DNA of 64,000 nt from Pseudolabrys sp. (GCA_017849615.1 JAFIGS010000034.1:124001-188000), one strand, 5' to 3'. Positions 33,860 through 42,716 are shown, counted from the first letter of the stretch. Numbers and translations are program-made. Notes: generated from the letters alone by a model not told the origin.

Positions 33860-34824
33860 GATTGCGTCCCGTCGATGAGGGCGTCGACCGGGCTGAAGTC
33901 CAGGTAACGCTCGTGGAGGAGGGCGGCGACGTCCTTGGCGCCCGAGCGACCGAGTGCCTCGATGAAGCTTTCGTAGGAGATAACGTCGAAGGGGATGACG
34001 CCACCGGGGAGTAGGTGTGACCGATATTGGGCGACGGCCTGCGCGACGGCCCGATTGAGGGTCGGCGCGATGAGGATATAGCGACCGGTCGTGTAGAGGC
34101 CATTGTGAACCATGGCGAAGGCGAGGAGGTGTTGGCGCCAGAGCTGCTGCAGGGGCGCTGCGCGGAGGTCCGGGTGGTCGGGGTCGACGAAGAGGGTCGA
34201 GAGACGGGAGAGCTCGTTATAGCGCGGCCGCAGGCGCGCCGGCTGCTCGTGCATCGACTCGGTGTATTTGATCTCGGTGGCGACGAAGCCGTGCTCGCCG
34301 GCCGGGGTGGTGATCTTGAACAGGGCGTCGAAGGCCGAGCGGTCCTGGGTGAAGGCGGGGTGGCGGCGGGCCGGGGAATGCTCGAAGAGGGTGTCTTCGA
34401 CCTTGTTGACGAAGCCCGGGCAGAGGCGGCGCAGGACGGCGGTGGCGAGACGCGAGTTCAGCGCCAGCGGGCCGATGAGATTGAACGTCGCCGGCATGGA
34501 CGACAGGAGATTGCGGTAGAGGCGGTCGGTGTCGATGAGGGCATCGTCCTCGCGCCAGGCGACGACACGGCGGGCAAGCCGGGCGACGTCGGGGGTAATG
34601 AAGTTGGCATCGCCATGCTCTTCGGCGAGGTAGGAGCCGAGTTCGCGCTGTTCGTCGCTGCCGGCGGGCCACAGGCCCATCGGCCAGCCTTTTGCCTCAC
34701 GGAGGAGTGCCTGCCGGGCGCGGGCAGCGGCGCGGAAGCGGTCGTCGGCTTGTTCGTGGACGTGGTGGGCGCGGAGCGTTGTTTCCGGAATGAACGGCAC
34801 GCGGCCGAGTGCGGCGGTGGACAT
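33856..34824 (-). CDS. Putative restriction-type nuclease (PGN_0703-like)
   Basis: The 322-residue protein resembles the PGN_0703 family of putative restriction endonucleases. A PD-(D/E)xK-like site is visible as an Asp in SAFDALFKI followed after about 13 residues by FVATEIKYTES (E-x-K). N-terminal segments include a DANFITPDVARLARRVVAW stretch. No methyltransferase or specificity gene is adjacent, so a standalone role in plasmid exclusion or DNA damage is possible. It leads a leftward run of small plasmid-type genes. Confidence 0.6.
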   Translation of the reverse strand: MSTAALGRVPFIPETTLRAHHVHEQADDRFRAAARARQALLREAKGWPMGLWPAGSDEQRELGSYLAEEHGDANFITPDVARLARRVVAWREDDALIDTDRLYRNLLSSMPATFNLIGPLALNSRLATAVLRRLCPGFVNKVEDTLFEHSPARRHPAFTQDRSAFDALFKITTPAGEHGFVATEIKYTESMHEQPARLRPRYNELSRLSTLFVDPDHPDLRAAPLQQLWRQHLLAFAMVHNGLYTTGRYILIAPTLNRAVAQAVAQYRSHLLPGGVIPFDVISYESFIEALGRSGAKDVAALLHERYLDFSPVDALIDGTQS

Positions 34825-34849
34825 GAGCGATGAATCCCTTGTGGTGGTG

Positions 34850-35420
34850 AGAGGGATTCGGAGAAGGCGGCGGTCAATTTACAGCCGCGCAGCTTGTACA
34901 CCCGGATACACTAGTATCACCATCTTAGGTTGTGCCGGAAAGTGTAGTTTCAACCCTGGACGCGGCAGAGGCGGATTCCGGACAGCGAGTTTGCGGCCGG
35001 AATCTCGGTGCCGAGCGGGCATAGTTCGGCTCGAAATTGGAAGCGGAAAGAGAGCAGGAAGGAGCGTAGCTGGGTGGCTCCGGTGCAGCGGCCGGTTCTT
35101 AATCAACCGGCCTTTTTATCGCTGGTGCGCTTTTCTTTTTTTGTGCTGCCCGAACGTGCTTCCCTGTGCCGAAGGCACAGCTTTGCCGTTGACCGGCAAA
35201 GCTGTGGAACTTGGGCGCACAATCCTCGTGCCGCCGTCAGTCGCTCGGATCGGCAAAACCTTGTTAGAGGGAGGCCGGGGTCATGCGGTCGGCCTTTACT
35301 TGCTGCTTATTGGCGCAACTTGCACCACCGCGCTGATCCGCCAACGGGGTAGTGAGTCTTGGGTCGGGGCAACCCGGAGCCCAATCCTGCGACGACATCT
35401 CTGTGTCGCTTCTTAGGTAC
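34850..35420 (+). ncRNA. Structured non-coding stretch, candidate RNA
   Basis: No supported gene is present between 34825 and 35643. The + strand has stable hairpins: a terminator-like one (35090-35117), a CTGTGCC/GGCACAG stem (35164-35180), and an 11-bp CAGCTTTGCCG/CGGCAAAGCTG stem (35178-35204). The last two share three bases and are mutually exclusive, as in switch-like RNAs. An untranslated RNA could end at the terminator, or a leader could start here. The limits given are approximate. Confidence 0.3.
35090..35117 (+). terminator. Rho-independent terminator on + strand
   Basis: GGCCGGTT, a seven-base loop CTTAATC, AACCGGCC and five T form an 8-bp perfect stem with T tract. No + strand gene ends nearby, so it may close a small RNA transcribed from the region after 34825. 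Confidence 0.6.
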
Positions 35421-35643
35421 CGATGCCCTTCGGTTGGTTGATCTGCTTGGTCCCCGCTGCCTGGCTAGCAATCCGGAGAGCAGAGCTCGTTAGGAGCTGG
35501 CTATGTGGTTTGCCGGTAAGCCGGCGTGTTCTTCACAGATTACATCGATTCAATTTAGTGCCGATGTGCCGTTATTCGCTCGGGCCAGCAGAGATAGACG
35601 GGCAACGGCATCTCCTGCGCCGAGACGGCAAGGCGGCGTCCAG

Positions 35644-35910
35644 CTAAAGCGCTCCATGTTCATGATTCTCTTGCTCTGCGGTTGCGAGGGGGTGCAACAA
35701 ATCAACAAACTGTTGGATACCGAAGAAGCCAAGCGCTGGTTCACCGTCGACGCTTATGATTTCCGAGGCCCAGAAGTAGCTTTTGTTGCCGACGCGAAGC
35801 TCGTCCCGGCTTGGCATGTCAAAGTTGAAGCCGGCCCGCGAAATGAATATCGCAGCCTCCAGCAAGAGTGGATGGGGATCTCCTTTCGCCGCTAGCGCGA
35901 AGGGCGTCAT
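35644..35910 (-). CDS. Small paralogue A, unknown function
   Basis: The 88-residue protein reads FISRAGFNFDMPSRDELRVG, NKSYFWASEIISVDGEP and GIQQFVDLLHP. It is related to the 36024-36446 product: both share A-x-F-N-x-x-MPS, YFW, an I-x-DG-P motif and a final FxxLL. The first codons are weakly supported by any RBS. No known domain is recognised. It sits between the structured stretch and its paralogue. Confidence 0.5.
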   Translation of the reverse strand: MTPFALAAKGDPHPLLLEAAIFISRAGFNFDMPSRDELRVGNKSYFWASEIISVDGEPALGFFGIQQFVDLLHPLATAEQENHEHGAL

Positions 35911-36023
35911 AGTTCTCTCCTTTGGAGATGCACATTGAATGATGTAGCCGCGTTCGGCGGACCGCGCGGCTCGCGAATTTGAGCGGACCGTAGCGTGCCG
36001 CGCGTCAGGCCGCTTCTTGACCG

Positions 36024-36446
36024 TTAGAAGGGTGCGTCGGTGTCGCCGCTCCCGCGGTATAGACGCGTCCAGATAGGGACCGAACCGTTGCGGCTTGAAC
36101 CGAGACCGCCCGTGGCAGGAACATTCTGTTTGGCAGTGCCGATTCCGATCACCGATCGCTTTGCGCTGATTGGAGGCGGATTGAATGACCTCAAGTATTG
36201 TGGATTGATTCCCTTCTCGGCTTCGTCTTGCAGCAGCTTGATGAAGGCGAGTAGCCCTTTTATCTCGACCTTCGGCCCACCGTCGATTGTAATCTTGCCG
36301 GTGGTCCAGAAATAGTTGTGCTTACCGATCTTGATGTGCCAAGGGCTCGGCATTCTGGGATTAAAGTTTGCCTCTCTGATCGCCGAGAGTGCTTCAGATA
36401 GTCTGCGATCCGATGTCTCTGGATCGGGCATGAGGGTGTGGGGCAT
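36024..36446 (-). CDS. Small paralogue B, unknown function
   Basis: The 140-residue protein has an N-terminal region (IREANFNPRMPSPWHIKIG, HNYFWTTGKITIDGGPK) matching paralogue A. A Pro/Gly-rich tail of about 55 residues is added. Shared residues lie in the same order and spacing, so the pair is a tandem duplication in the same orientation. Function is unknown; its placement suggests it belongs to the element that holds the helicase and clamp-loader-like genes. Confidence 0.55.
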   Translation of the reverse strand: MPHTLMPDPETSDRRLSEALSAIREANFNPRMPSPWHIKIGKHNYFWTTGKITIDGGPKVEIKGLLAFIKLLQDEAEKGINPQYLRSFNPPPISAKRSVIGIGTAKQNVPATGGLGSSRNGSVPIWTRLYRGSGDTDAPF

Positions 36447-36873
36447 AGGGCATCTCGGTTTGGTTGATCCAAACCTATATAGAAAGTCACGCTGTCACTT
36501 CGCAGCCTCCTAACTTTTAGGGTCGGCAGACCTAAAGCCGAAAGCTAAAGCGGCGTTCGTTGCGCCAATTCTGCCGGCCGCATGAACGGTCCGACCTTCG
36601 CCGGCGTTGCTCTCCGATTTATGCGCGGCAGATTGCTACAGAGCACTCCACATCTAGTACGTGCGTCATAGGCCAGCCGACAGGTAGGCCAGAAAGGCTC
36701 ATCTGATAGATACGTGGTCATCCGCCTCTTATGGGCCGCACCACAAGCGGCCAATCTTGCAATGAATGAGGCAAAGATTGACCGATACTTCGACAGACAA
36801 TGACCACTCTAAAAATCCACACCCCAAGGCCGTATATCCCTTGGCCGCTATGTGTCTAAAGGAGAACTGCTAT
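36447..36873. other. Intergenic region before the VapE-like gene
   Basis: No convincing gene is present. The stretch contains direct-repeat-like ACCTAAAG / GCTAAAGC near 36530-36550 and the promoters of two divergent transcripts (paralogue B leftward and the helicase rightward). Confidence 0.35.
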
Positions 36874-38028
36874 GTGATTGAAGCCGACCAGAGCATTGGT
36901 CGTCAGATCGACCCGACCATGCCGGTCGCAGAGCGGCTCGCGCTGCAACCGATCGATCCGGACGTGATCGTCGACGAGATCATCCTCCGGGCCGATAGCA
37001 TTGGCATCAGTTTACCCAAAGGCAGGGCCAAACGTGAGCTCGAGAAGATGATCCGCGACGCTGCCGCCGAAAAGCGCCGGTCCATCCTGATGCCGATCTG
37101 CGACAACAGCCTCACAACTGAGGAGCAGGCGAAAGCTACGAAGAACTTCGAGGCACTTGCACAAGTCTTTGATATGCCCGAAACCTTGTGCGTTGCCGCC
37201 GTCAAACAGCTAATGTGGTCAGTCAAGCGTAAGCAGTTGCGCCTCCCGGTCAGCTATCCTCAAATGCCCATCGTCACGAATCGTATCCAGGGTTCTGGCA
37301 AAACCGCGTTCGTCGCCCGGCTTCTCGGGCCGTTGAAAGAATTAGCGACCGATCCCGTGCAGATCTCGGCCCTTACGGATCCGTTCGGCCAACAGTTGAT
37401 GAATTACGCGGTCGTTAATATTGACGATGCAGGTGCCTCGGCTCGAACGAAGGTCAGCGTTCTAAAGGCTATTATTACGAATGGCCGTATCCAATCTCGA
37501 GCGATGCGCAAGTCGAGGCAAGATCGCCGGGAGCAACTGACGACATTCATCGCGACCACAAACGAACATATTACTCATCTGATCCCTGACACCAGCGGCC
37601 ATCGCCGCTTTGTGGTTCTTCCGCTTAAGAACGGCGCCGTCGAAAAAGGCGGTTCGGCCGATATCTGGCTCATCATCAATAGTTTGGATTTCCAATTGAT
37701 GTGGCGCTCGGTCTCGCATGAGGCCGAGGAGCCGATCAAAGCAGTTCTCAAAGAACTCCACGCCTATCAACGAGCGTATGTGCCGCCCGATATCCTCGAG
37801 CAGTGGGTTAAGTCATTTGATCCGAACTCGGAACAGGCGCGCAACATCATTGGACCCGCCGGCATAACCGCGACGCTGCTCTATGAACTGTACGTCGATG
37901 AGACGGGAGACGAAATCGGTCCGACGGAATTCGGCAGGAGGCTGCGCCCATATCTCGGACAGCCCGAGATACCGTTCTCGCGTAAGAAACGCACCGCTAG
38001 TGGTTTCGTGTACGTACTGAGGAGGTAG
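36874..38028 (+). CDS. VapE-like superfamily 3 helicase/ATPase
   Basis: The protein of 384 residues (or 420 from the ATG at 36766) resembles the virulence-associated E / D5 primase-type SF3 helicases on phages and mobile elements. Walker A is IQGSGKTAFVARLL (GSGKT about 140-144), Walker B-like NIDDAG about 182-187, and a sensor segment TTFIATTNEHI. An Arg-rich loop (TSGHRRFVVLPL) follows, and a small C-terminal domain ends VYVLRR. No primase domain is visible at the N terminus. The GTG at 36874 has AAGGAG nine bases upstream, so it is preferred. It probably unwinds element DNA for replication. Confidence 0.75.
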   Translation: MIEADQSIGRQIDPTMPVAERLALQPIDPDVIVDEIILRADSIGISLPKGRAKRELEKMIRDAAAEKRRSILMPICDNSLTTEEQAKATKNFEALAQVFDMPETLCVAAVKQLMWSVKRKQLRLPVSYPQMPIVTNRIQGSGKTAFVARLLGPLKELATDPVQISALTDPFGQQLMNYAVVNIDDAGASARTKVSVLKAIITNGRIQSRAMRKSRQDRREQLTTFIATTNEHITHLIPDTSGHRRFVVLPLKNGAVEKGGSADIWLIINSLDFQLMWRSVSHEAEEPIKAVLKELHAYQRAYVPPDILEQWVKSFDPNSEQARNIIGPAGITATLLYELYVDETGDEIGPTEFGRRLRPYLGQPEIPFSRKKRTASGFVYVLRR

Positions 38029-38170
38029 TTCGACGAGGAACGTCGGCACATTAAGTCCATATAGCAACCGAATCGTTCGCTTCGTGCTGTACGATTGTTT
38101 TGCTAGAAAAGTGAATCCAGTCGCCGGTGGCAGTCGCTAGGACGTCGGATCAGAGTGAATTTACACTGTG

Positions 38171-38215
38171 CGCACCATACACACCATGCATACCGTACAC
38201 ACCCTACATGCCGTC
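38171..38215 (+). repeat. Five degenerate 9-bp direct repeats
   Basis: Five consecutive nonamers follow CACACCATA-like consensus: CGCACCATA, CACACCATG, CATACCGTA, CACACCCTA and CATGCCGTC. They lie in the 276-base gap between the helicase gene and the DnaX-like gene. They also fall in a 63-codon + strand frame whose repeats read PYTP/IPYTPYMP. They could be iterons of a replication origin, a binding site, or a coding tandem repeat. Confidence 0.55.
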
Positions 38216-38304
38216 CTCCTTTTCAGTGATGCATGAACCCTGTCGCGACGGAGGGGTCGATGATGTTCACGCAAAACGTAATAGTTACGGTTGTTTGAAA
38301 GCGC

Positions 38305-40362
38305 ATGCGAACGACTAAACGACTGGACCTAGCTTATCGCCCTAGTCTCTTCTCCGAAGTGCTTGGCCAAGAGCAAGCTGTGCGCGTTCTCCAGGCTTTG
38401 ATCCGACGCAACAAGCTCCGTCGCAATTTACTGTTATGCGGTGATCGCGGGTCAGGGAAAACCAGTCTGGCCCGCATCTATGCAAAAGCTCTCAATTGCC
38501 TGTCGAATGCCGAGGACGGTTCGCCTTGTGGAGCTTGTACGAACTGCCTGGATGGCGGCGGCCTGTTCGAGTACGACACGGCGGGAAAGGGCGGAGACGT
38601 GGCAAGCGTGGATGCCTTTCTGTATAGAGCGGAACGCGAAGACCGGCATTGTGACGTGCGCGTTTTGTTCTTCGATGAGGCTCATGCACTTGAGCAAAAT
38701 GCAGCTGACATTCTTCTGAAGAGGATAGAAGAGACCGGGTCAGATTTCCTTTATTGCTTTGCGACGACCGCTCCCGGCGCATTGAGAGATGCCCTCGTTT
38801 CGCGCCTCATGGTTTTGCAGGTGAGGGCGTTACCCCACCATACCTCGGTCAGCCTGCTTCAGAACGTCGCCGATAAGGAGGGCCTCGACTACGACGTGCG
38901 CGCTCTAGAGCTTCTCGCCGCGGTTAAGAGAAATTACCCACGTGATCTTCTGATCGGGCTGGAGCAGCTCGCCTTCAACGGCGGGCGCTTGGCAGTGTCC
39001 GATGTCAAAGAAGCGTTTGGCGTCGACCAGACAGACATCTTGTACGACTATGCATGTGCTTTAGTGGAGGGAGACTCTAGTCGGCAGGGGGCCATTCTTT
39101 CGGCCTGGAACGAAGATCCATTAAGCAAAGTGGAATGGATCAGGAACCTATTTATTTCGCTCTACTACAACAATGTTTTGAATCGGCAAGTCATTGTCGA
39201 TCCAGTGATACACAGCGCCGTGGCAGATCACGGCTCTATCGTCGAGAGTTTCAGGGAGCGAATGAAGGCGCTCGACGATCGGCAATGGAAGGCATATTGG
39301 GCGGGACTATTACAATTCTGGGCCGATCATCGACCGGCCGATGAGGCGAGTGCCCTTCTGACGATAGCGCTTTTCGAAAGACAGGTTCAGCAATTCCGCA
39401 GTCCCGCCCCAGTTCATGACGGTGTAGCGGATGGCACCATCGCGCGTGTGATCGACGAGGAAGAGCATTTCTCTGTCGGGGCTTCGACATCGGAGCCGAG
39501 CGTCATTGAGAGCCAATCCGAATTCTTGACTACCATTGAGGTGCGCGAGATTGTGAATCGTAGTTCGTTTTTCGTTCAGCAACATGGTCTCCTCTTCAAT
39601 TGTGCTATGTCCATTGAACCGCACGCCGAAACTGAGGAGGCTGCGGTTTTGTGGATCCGGTCGTTTTGCAAAGAATTGTTTGAAGCGGCGCGGCGGTCGC
39701 ATGAAGCGAGCGCTGATGCGGCTATCGTCCTCATCGAGCGTGGCCAGGCGCAAGGAGTATATGGCCTCATTGTTGGTCGCTTTGCAGTTCTAGAAAATTC
39801 GTCCGGAGGGAATTGGCTTCGACAGCAATTTGCAGCCGCGGAGATGGCGTCTGGCTCTGAGGGCGCAAGCATCGATATCCAGTTAGCATCTGGAAATGAG
39901 AAATCTCGTCTCAAGTTGCACTGGAAGAGCGTGCTTAAGTTGTGTGCGAGCGTGCACGAGCCGGGCGTATCGGCGGCGTCAGGCCTGATACGAAACGGCA
40001 TTCTCGATGACCTCGGTATAAATAAGAAGGAGCGCCGGGAGCCTCGGCCGATCAAGCCCCCTCGGCTTGCGTTTTATGGTGCTTTACAGACCGAGATCCT
40101 GGCCAGAGACCAGGGCCTCCGCATGGATTTCTTGTCAGCTTATGATGACCGAGCATTCGACTGGGTGCGCAATGGATGGGAGCTCGACGAGCACCGGGAC
40201 CGTCGAACCGAGGCCGAGAGCCGCGAGCTGAAAATGCAATCAATCCGAGAGCGCTATCGCGCTTCGGTTGAGCGCAAAGAAGCCGAAGAAGGCCAATTGC
40301 AGCGATGGCCAACGGACCCGAAGCGTCGACTGCGCAGTTGGACGAACACTTGGTGGTCCTGA
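38305..40362 (+). CDS. DnaX-like clamp-loader AAA+ protein (gamma/tau-like)
   Basis: The 685-residue protein starts like DNA polymerase III gamma/tau (LAYRPSLFSEVLGQEQAVRVLQ). Walker A is GDRGSGKT (46-53), a zinc module is C65-x9-C75-x2-C78-x2-C81, and Walker B is DEAH (124-127). Sensor 1 is FATTAPG and the SRC motif reads SRL. The C-terminal 300 residues have no recognised match and could be a tau-like binding region. It is not the housekeeping dnaX: it is divergent, lower in GC, lies on an accessory element and is the first of three coupled genes. It likely loads a sliding clamp for the element or is part of a different AAA+ system. Confidence 0.8.
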   Translation: MRTTKRLDLAYRPSLFSEVLGQEQAVRVLQALIRRNKLRRNLLLCGDRGSGKTSLARIYAKALNCLSNAEDGSPCGACTNCLDGGGLFEYDTAGKGGDVASVDAFLYRAEREDRHCDVRVLFFDEAHALEQNAADILLKRIEETGSDFLYCFATTAPGALRDALVSRLMVLQVRALPHHTSVSLLQNVADKEGLDYDVRALELLAAVKRNYPRDLLIGLEQLAFNGGRLAVSDVKEAFGVDQTDILYDYACALVEGDSSRQGAILSAWNEDPLSKVEWIRNLFISLYYNNVLNRQVIVDPVIHSAVADHGSIVESFRERMKALDDRQWKAYWAGLLQFWADHRPADEASALLTIALFERQVQQFRSPAPVHDGVADGTIARVIDEEEHFSVGASTSEPSVIESQSEFLTTIEVREIVNRSSFFVQQHGLLFNCAMSIEPHAETEEAAVLWIRSFCKELFEAARRSHEASADAAIVLIERGQAQGVYGLIVGRFAVLENSSGGNWLRQQFAAAEMASGSEGASIDIQLASGNEKSRLKLHWKSVLKLCASVHEPGVSAASGLIRNGILDDLGINKKERREPRPIKPPRLAFYGALQTEILARDQGLRMDFLSAYDDRAFDWVRNGWELDEHRDRRTEAESRELKMQSIRERYRASVERKEAEEGQLQRWPTDPKRRLRSWTNTWWS

Positions 40363-40365
40363 GCT

Positions 40366-41610
40366 GTGCAAGCCGTACATGACGTAAGCTACCTGTTAGA
40401 GCCGGATGTCACCCGGTCGGTGATTTACCGATATCGAACCGGGGTTCTTGCGCCGCAGATGAAAGCCTCGATTGAGCAAGCCCTTGCTGATCGCGGAGAG
40501 GCATTGAGAGCGGTCTTGCCTGAAGAGATCGGGTCGACGCTATTCGGCGTGAACCTGATCGAGCAGTTCATCGGATTCTGCAAGTGGCCGCTCCTCAGGT
40601 CGCGAGAAGTGGCTCGAAGCGCCGAAGCGCTCTTAGCAGGCCTCTCGAGCCTCAAAGCGAATAGAATCGTGTTGTTTGCGGACGCTCATGATCCGATCTT
40701 TCAGCATCAACATTGGCCTGATGCGGCGCGGAATTGCATCGTCATCGATGAAGTAAGCGCGACCACGGAGGTGGCTCCCGACATTATTCGCTTCTTTTGG
40801 GCGACAACAGATTTGCCCTTTTGTATTTTGGATCATACCGCAACCACTAAGTTTTTGAGGTCAGTCGTAACCTCAGATCCGGATCTTGGTTCATTTCTGG
40901 AACGGTGTGAACGCCGCTTGATCATCGACTATGACGAGGTCCAAGGAGCATTGCGCGAATTGGAAACGGAAGGGGATCTAAGAAGTCGAAATGAGATGCT
41001 TAGGCCCCTTCGTCGCCTCATCGACCAGCGGCGGGGCGACGCGATTCAAGAATTAGTCGCAAGTGCCGCAGACAGACTTCGTGACAGGGCGTGGACAGTC
41101 GCGGAACTCAGTCGCGAAATTCTTCGTGCCGCCCGCGAATTGCTTGGAGCGCCGGACTTTAAGGCTAGAGGAAAATCGGTTGATTCTACAATGAGGCGAA
41201 GGTTCGTCTTGTCCGTGGCGGTGCTCTTGACCGCCCGGCGCCTAGCGGTGGCCGGCCGCCGCGGTCATGACCTGCTTGGCCCCCGACCGGATGCGAGCAT
41301 CGCTGAATTCGAGCGTCTTTATCGCGATTGCTGTCGAAGGCTGACAACGGTCGCTAGCGAAGACTACCTCGTGGGCTGTTGGGACGAATTACGTCACCTT
41401 CTAAGTTCGTACTCAGACTTTCAGCCAAAGAGATGGCTGACGCAGGAGGAGCGCCTAATCGAAGCGATGTACGGGTGCCTCGAGAACGTGGATCATTCAC
41501 CTTCGGGTCAAGGGTGGGTTACGCGGCTCGCGTCGTTGGTCAAGTCGGCGGTCGAGTTGCGTCGTCAACGTGAGCGAGAGTACTCGGAATCTATTGCGAC
41601 GCCATCATGA
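40366..41610 (+). CDS. Unknown protein, possible delta-like clamp-loader subunit
   Basis: The 414-residue protein has no Walker A. An N-terminal stretch (YLLEPDVTRSVIYRYR), an alpha-beta segment (RIVLFADAHDPIFQHQHWP) and CIVIDEV...FFWATTDLPFCILDH resemble the fold order of the inactive delta subunit (HolA), which contacts the clamp; similarity by eye is weak and this is an inference. The rest is helical with many Arg and Glu. It starts with GTG three bases after the DnaX-like stop and overlaps the delta-prime-like gene by ATGA, so the three products are made together. Function otherwise unknown. Confidence 0.5.
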   Translation: MQAVHDVSYLLEPDVTRSVIYRYRTGVLAPQMKASIEQALADRGEALRAVLPEEIGSTLFGVNLIEQFIGFCKWPLLRSREVARSAEALLAGLSSLKANRIVLFADAHDPIFQHQHWPDAARNCIVIDEVSATTEVAPDIIRFFWATTDLPFCILDHTATTKFLRSVVTSDPDLGSFLERCERRLIIDYDEVQGALRELETEGDLRSRNEMLRPLRRLIDQRRGDAIQELVASAADRLRDRAWTVAELSREILRAARELLGAPDFKARGKSVDSTMRRRFVLSVAVLLTARRLAVAGRRGHDLLGPRPDASIAEFERLYRDCCRRLTTVASEDYLVGCWDELRHLLSSYSDFQPKRWLTQEERLIEAMYGCLENVDHSPSGQGWVTRLASLVKSAVELRRQREREYSESIATPS

Positions 41611-42716
41611 ATCGTCTTCGCACCTTCCCTCCTTTTTCGCTAGGCGACATTGTCGGCCACGCCGGCGCTGTCAGTCGGATCAGGCGACGTTTCATAGACG
41701 ATGGACATCAAACAGCATTGTTGCTCTATGGTCCGGAGGGTGTTGGTAAGGGTACTCTAGCTCGTGCATATGTAAGAGCCCTGCTTTGTGACGATCGGCG
41801 GCAGGATCGATCTCTGCCATGTGGCGAGTGTGATATCTGCATCGGCATGAAAAATGAATCCGGGAATATCGATTTTCTGGAATTAGATGCCAGAGTCTCT
41901 TCAGATGCCGCTTATGTTCGCGAGGTCCTGAAGGCGGCATCAATCGGGCCACGCCGCGTTGTTCTCACGAAGAATTTCGATATTGCATCGCCTGCGTTTG
42001 TTGATGCCTTGCTCAAGCCGCTTGAGGACGACAATGAAAGTGAATCGGCACGTACGGAGCAGCGTCATAATCCGGTGATGATCTTTCTCGCTCGAGACCT
42101 GCGGGGAGTTCGGCAGGCCGGACAATCACGATGCCAAATCGAGCGTCTCAAACCGCTGGACACGGGTCAGCGCGCTGAGCTCTGCGACAGGATTTTCGAG
42201 GCGCGGGGCATTTCATTCAACGACGAGGTTGCCCGTGACACGTTTCTTGTAGGCTGTCGCGGTTTGCCAGGGGTGCTTGTCGCCGCAGCAGATCAACTCG
42301 GCGATGAAAGACCTATAACTGCGTTGGACGCGCGACGGGCCCTCGGTCTTGAGTGGACGGATGCGGCAATTGAGTATTTGAGCGCTCTTTTCGATGAAAA
42401 CGGTTCTTTGCCGGCGGTGCTTTTCGGAGAAGTCGAGACCGGAGAGGCAACAACCCGAATGCGGGTGATATGGTCCTATCTGACTCCCCTCCTTGAAACC
42501 GATCGGCCCCACCGAAACCGAGAAGTCGCGACGGCGCTCATTGATTCCGCGAGGATCGAGCACCTTGCCGATTTACTGATGGCCAAAGCCCGTGCAACAT
42601 CTATTCAGCCGCGAGAATTGTGGAGCGCCGTGGCGGAGCGGCTTTTAGCCGAAGACTACGCAGATCAGGCGGGTTTCACGGGCTTAGTGACCGCATTCAA
42701 GAGATCGTCTTTTTAA
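41607..42716 (+). CDS. Delta-prime/HolB-like clamp-loader AAA+ protein
   Basis: The 369-residue protein reads FSLGDIVGHAGAVSRIRRRF, then Walker A GPEGVGKGT (42-50), a zinc module C61-x10-C72-x2-C75-x2-C78, and a degenerate Walker B (LTKNFD in place of a DExx motif). The clamp-loader SRC motif is kept (SRCQ, 174-177). A canonical SRC with weak Walker B is the delta-prime (stator) pattern. A C-terminal helical domain completes it. It ends the operon and is followed by a tRNA-Ser-like scar at 42864. I am fairly sure of the family and less sure of the role. Confidence 0.78.
   Translation: MNRLRTFPPFSLGDIVGHAGAVSRIRRRFIDDGHQTALLLYGPEGVGKGTLARAYVRALLCDDRRQDRSLPCGECDICIGMKNESGNIDFLELDARVSSDAAYVREVLKAASIGPRRVVLTKNFDIASPAFVDALLKPLEDDNESESARTEQRHNPVMIFLARDLRGVRQAGQSRCQIERLKPLDTGQRAELCDRIFEARGISFNDEVARDTFLVGCRGLPGVLVAAADQLGDERPITALDARRALGLEWTDAAIEYLSALFDENGSLPAVLFGEVETGEATTRMRVIWSYLTPLLETDRPHRNREVATALIDSARIEHLADLLMAKARATSIQPRELWSAVAERLLAEDYADQAGFTGLVTAFKRSSF

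Noticed and set aside
34790-35416. 208-residue + strand open frame
   Set aside because: No domain, no RBS, overlaps the nuclease start and the hairpin-rich region; better explained as non-coding.
38127-38318. 63-residue frame with PYTP-like repeats as a small protein
   Set aside because: Not excluded, but the repeats explain it as well as coding does, and no good RBS is seen.
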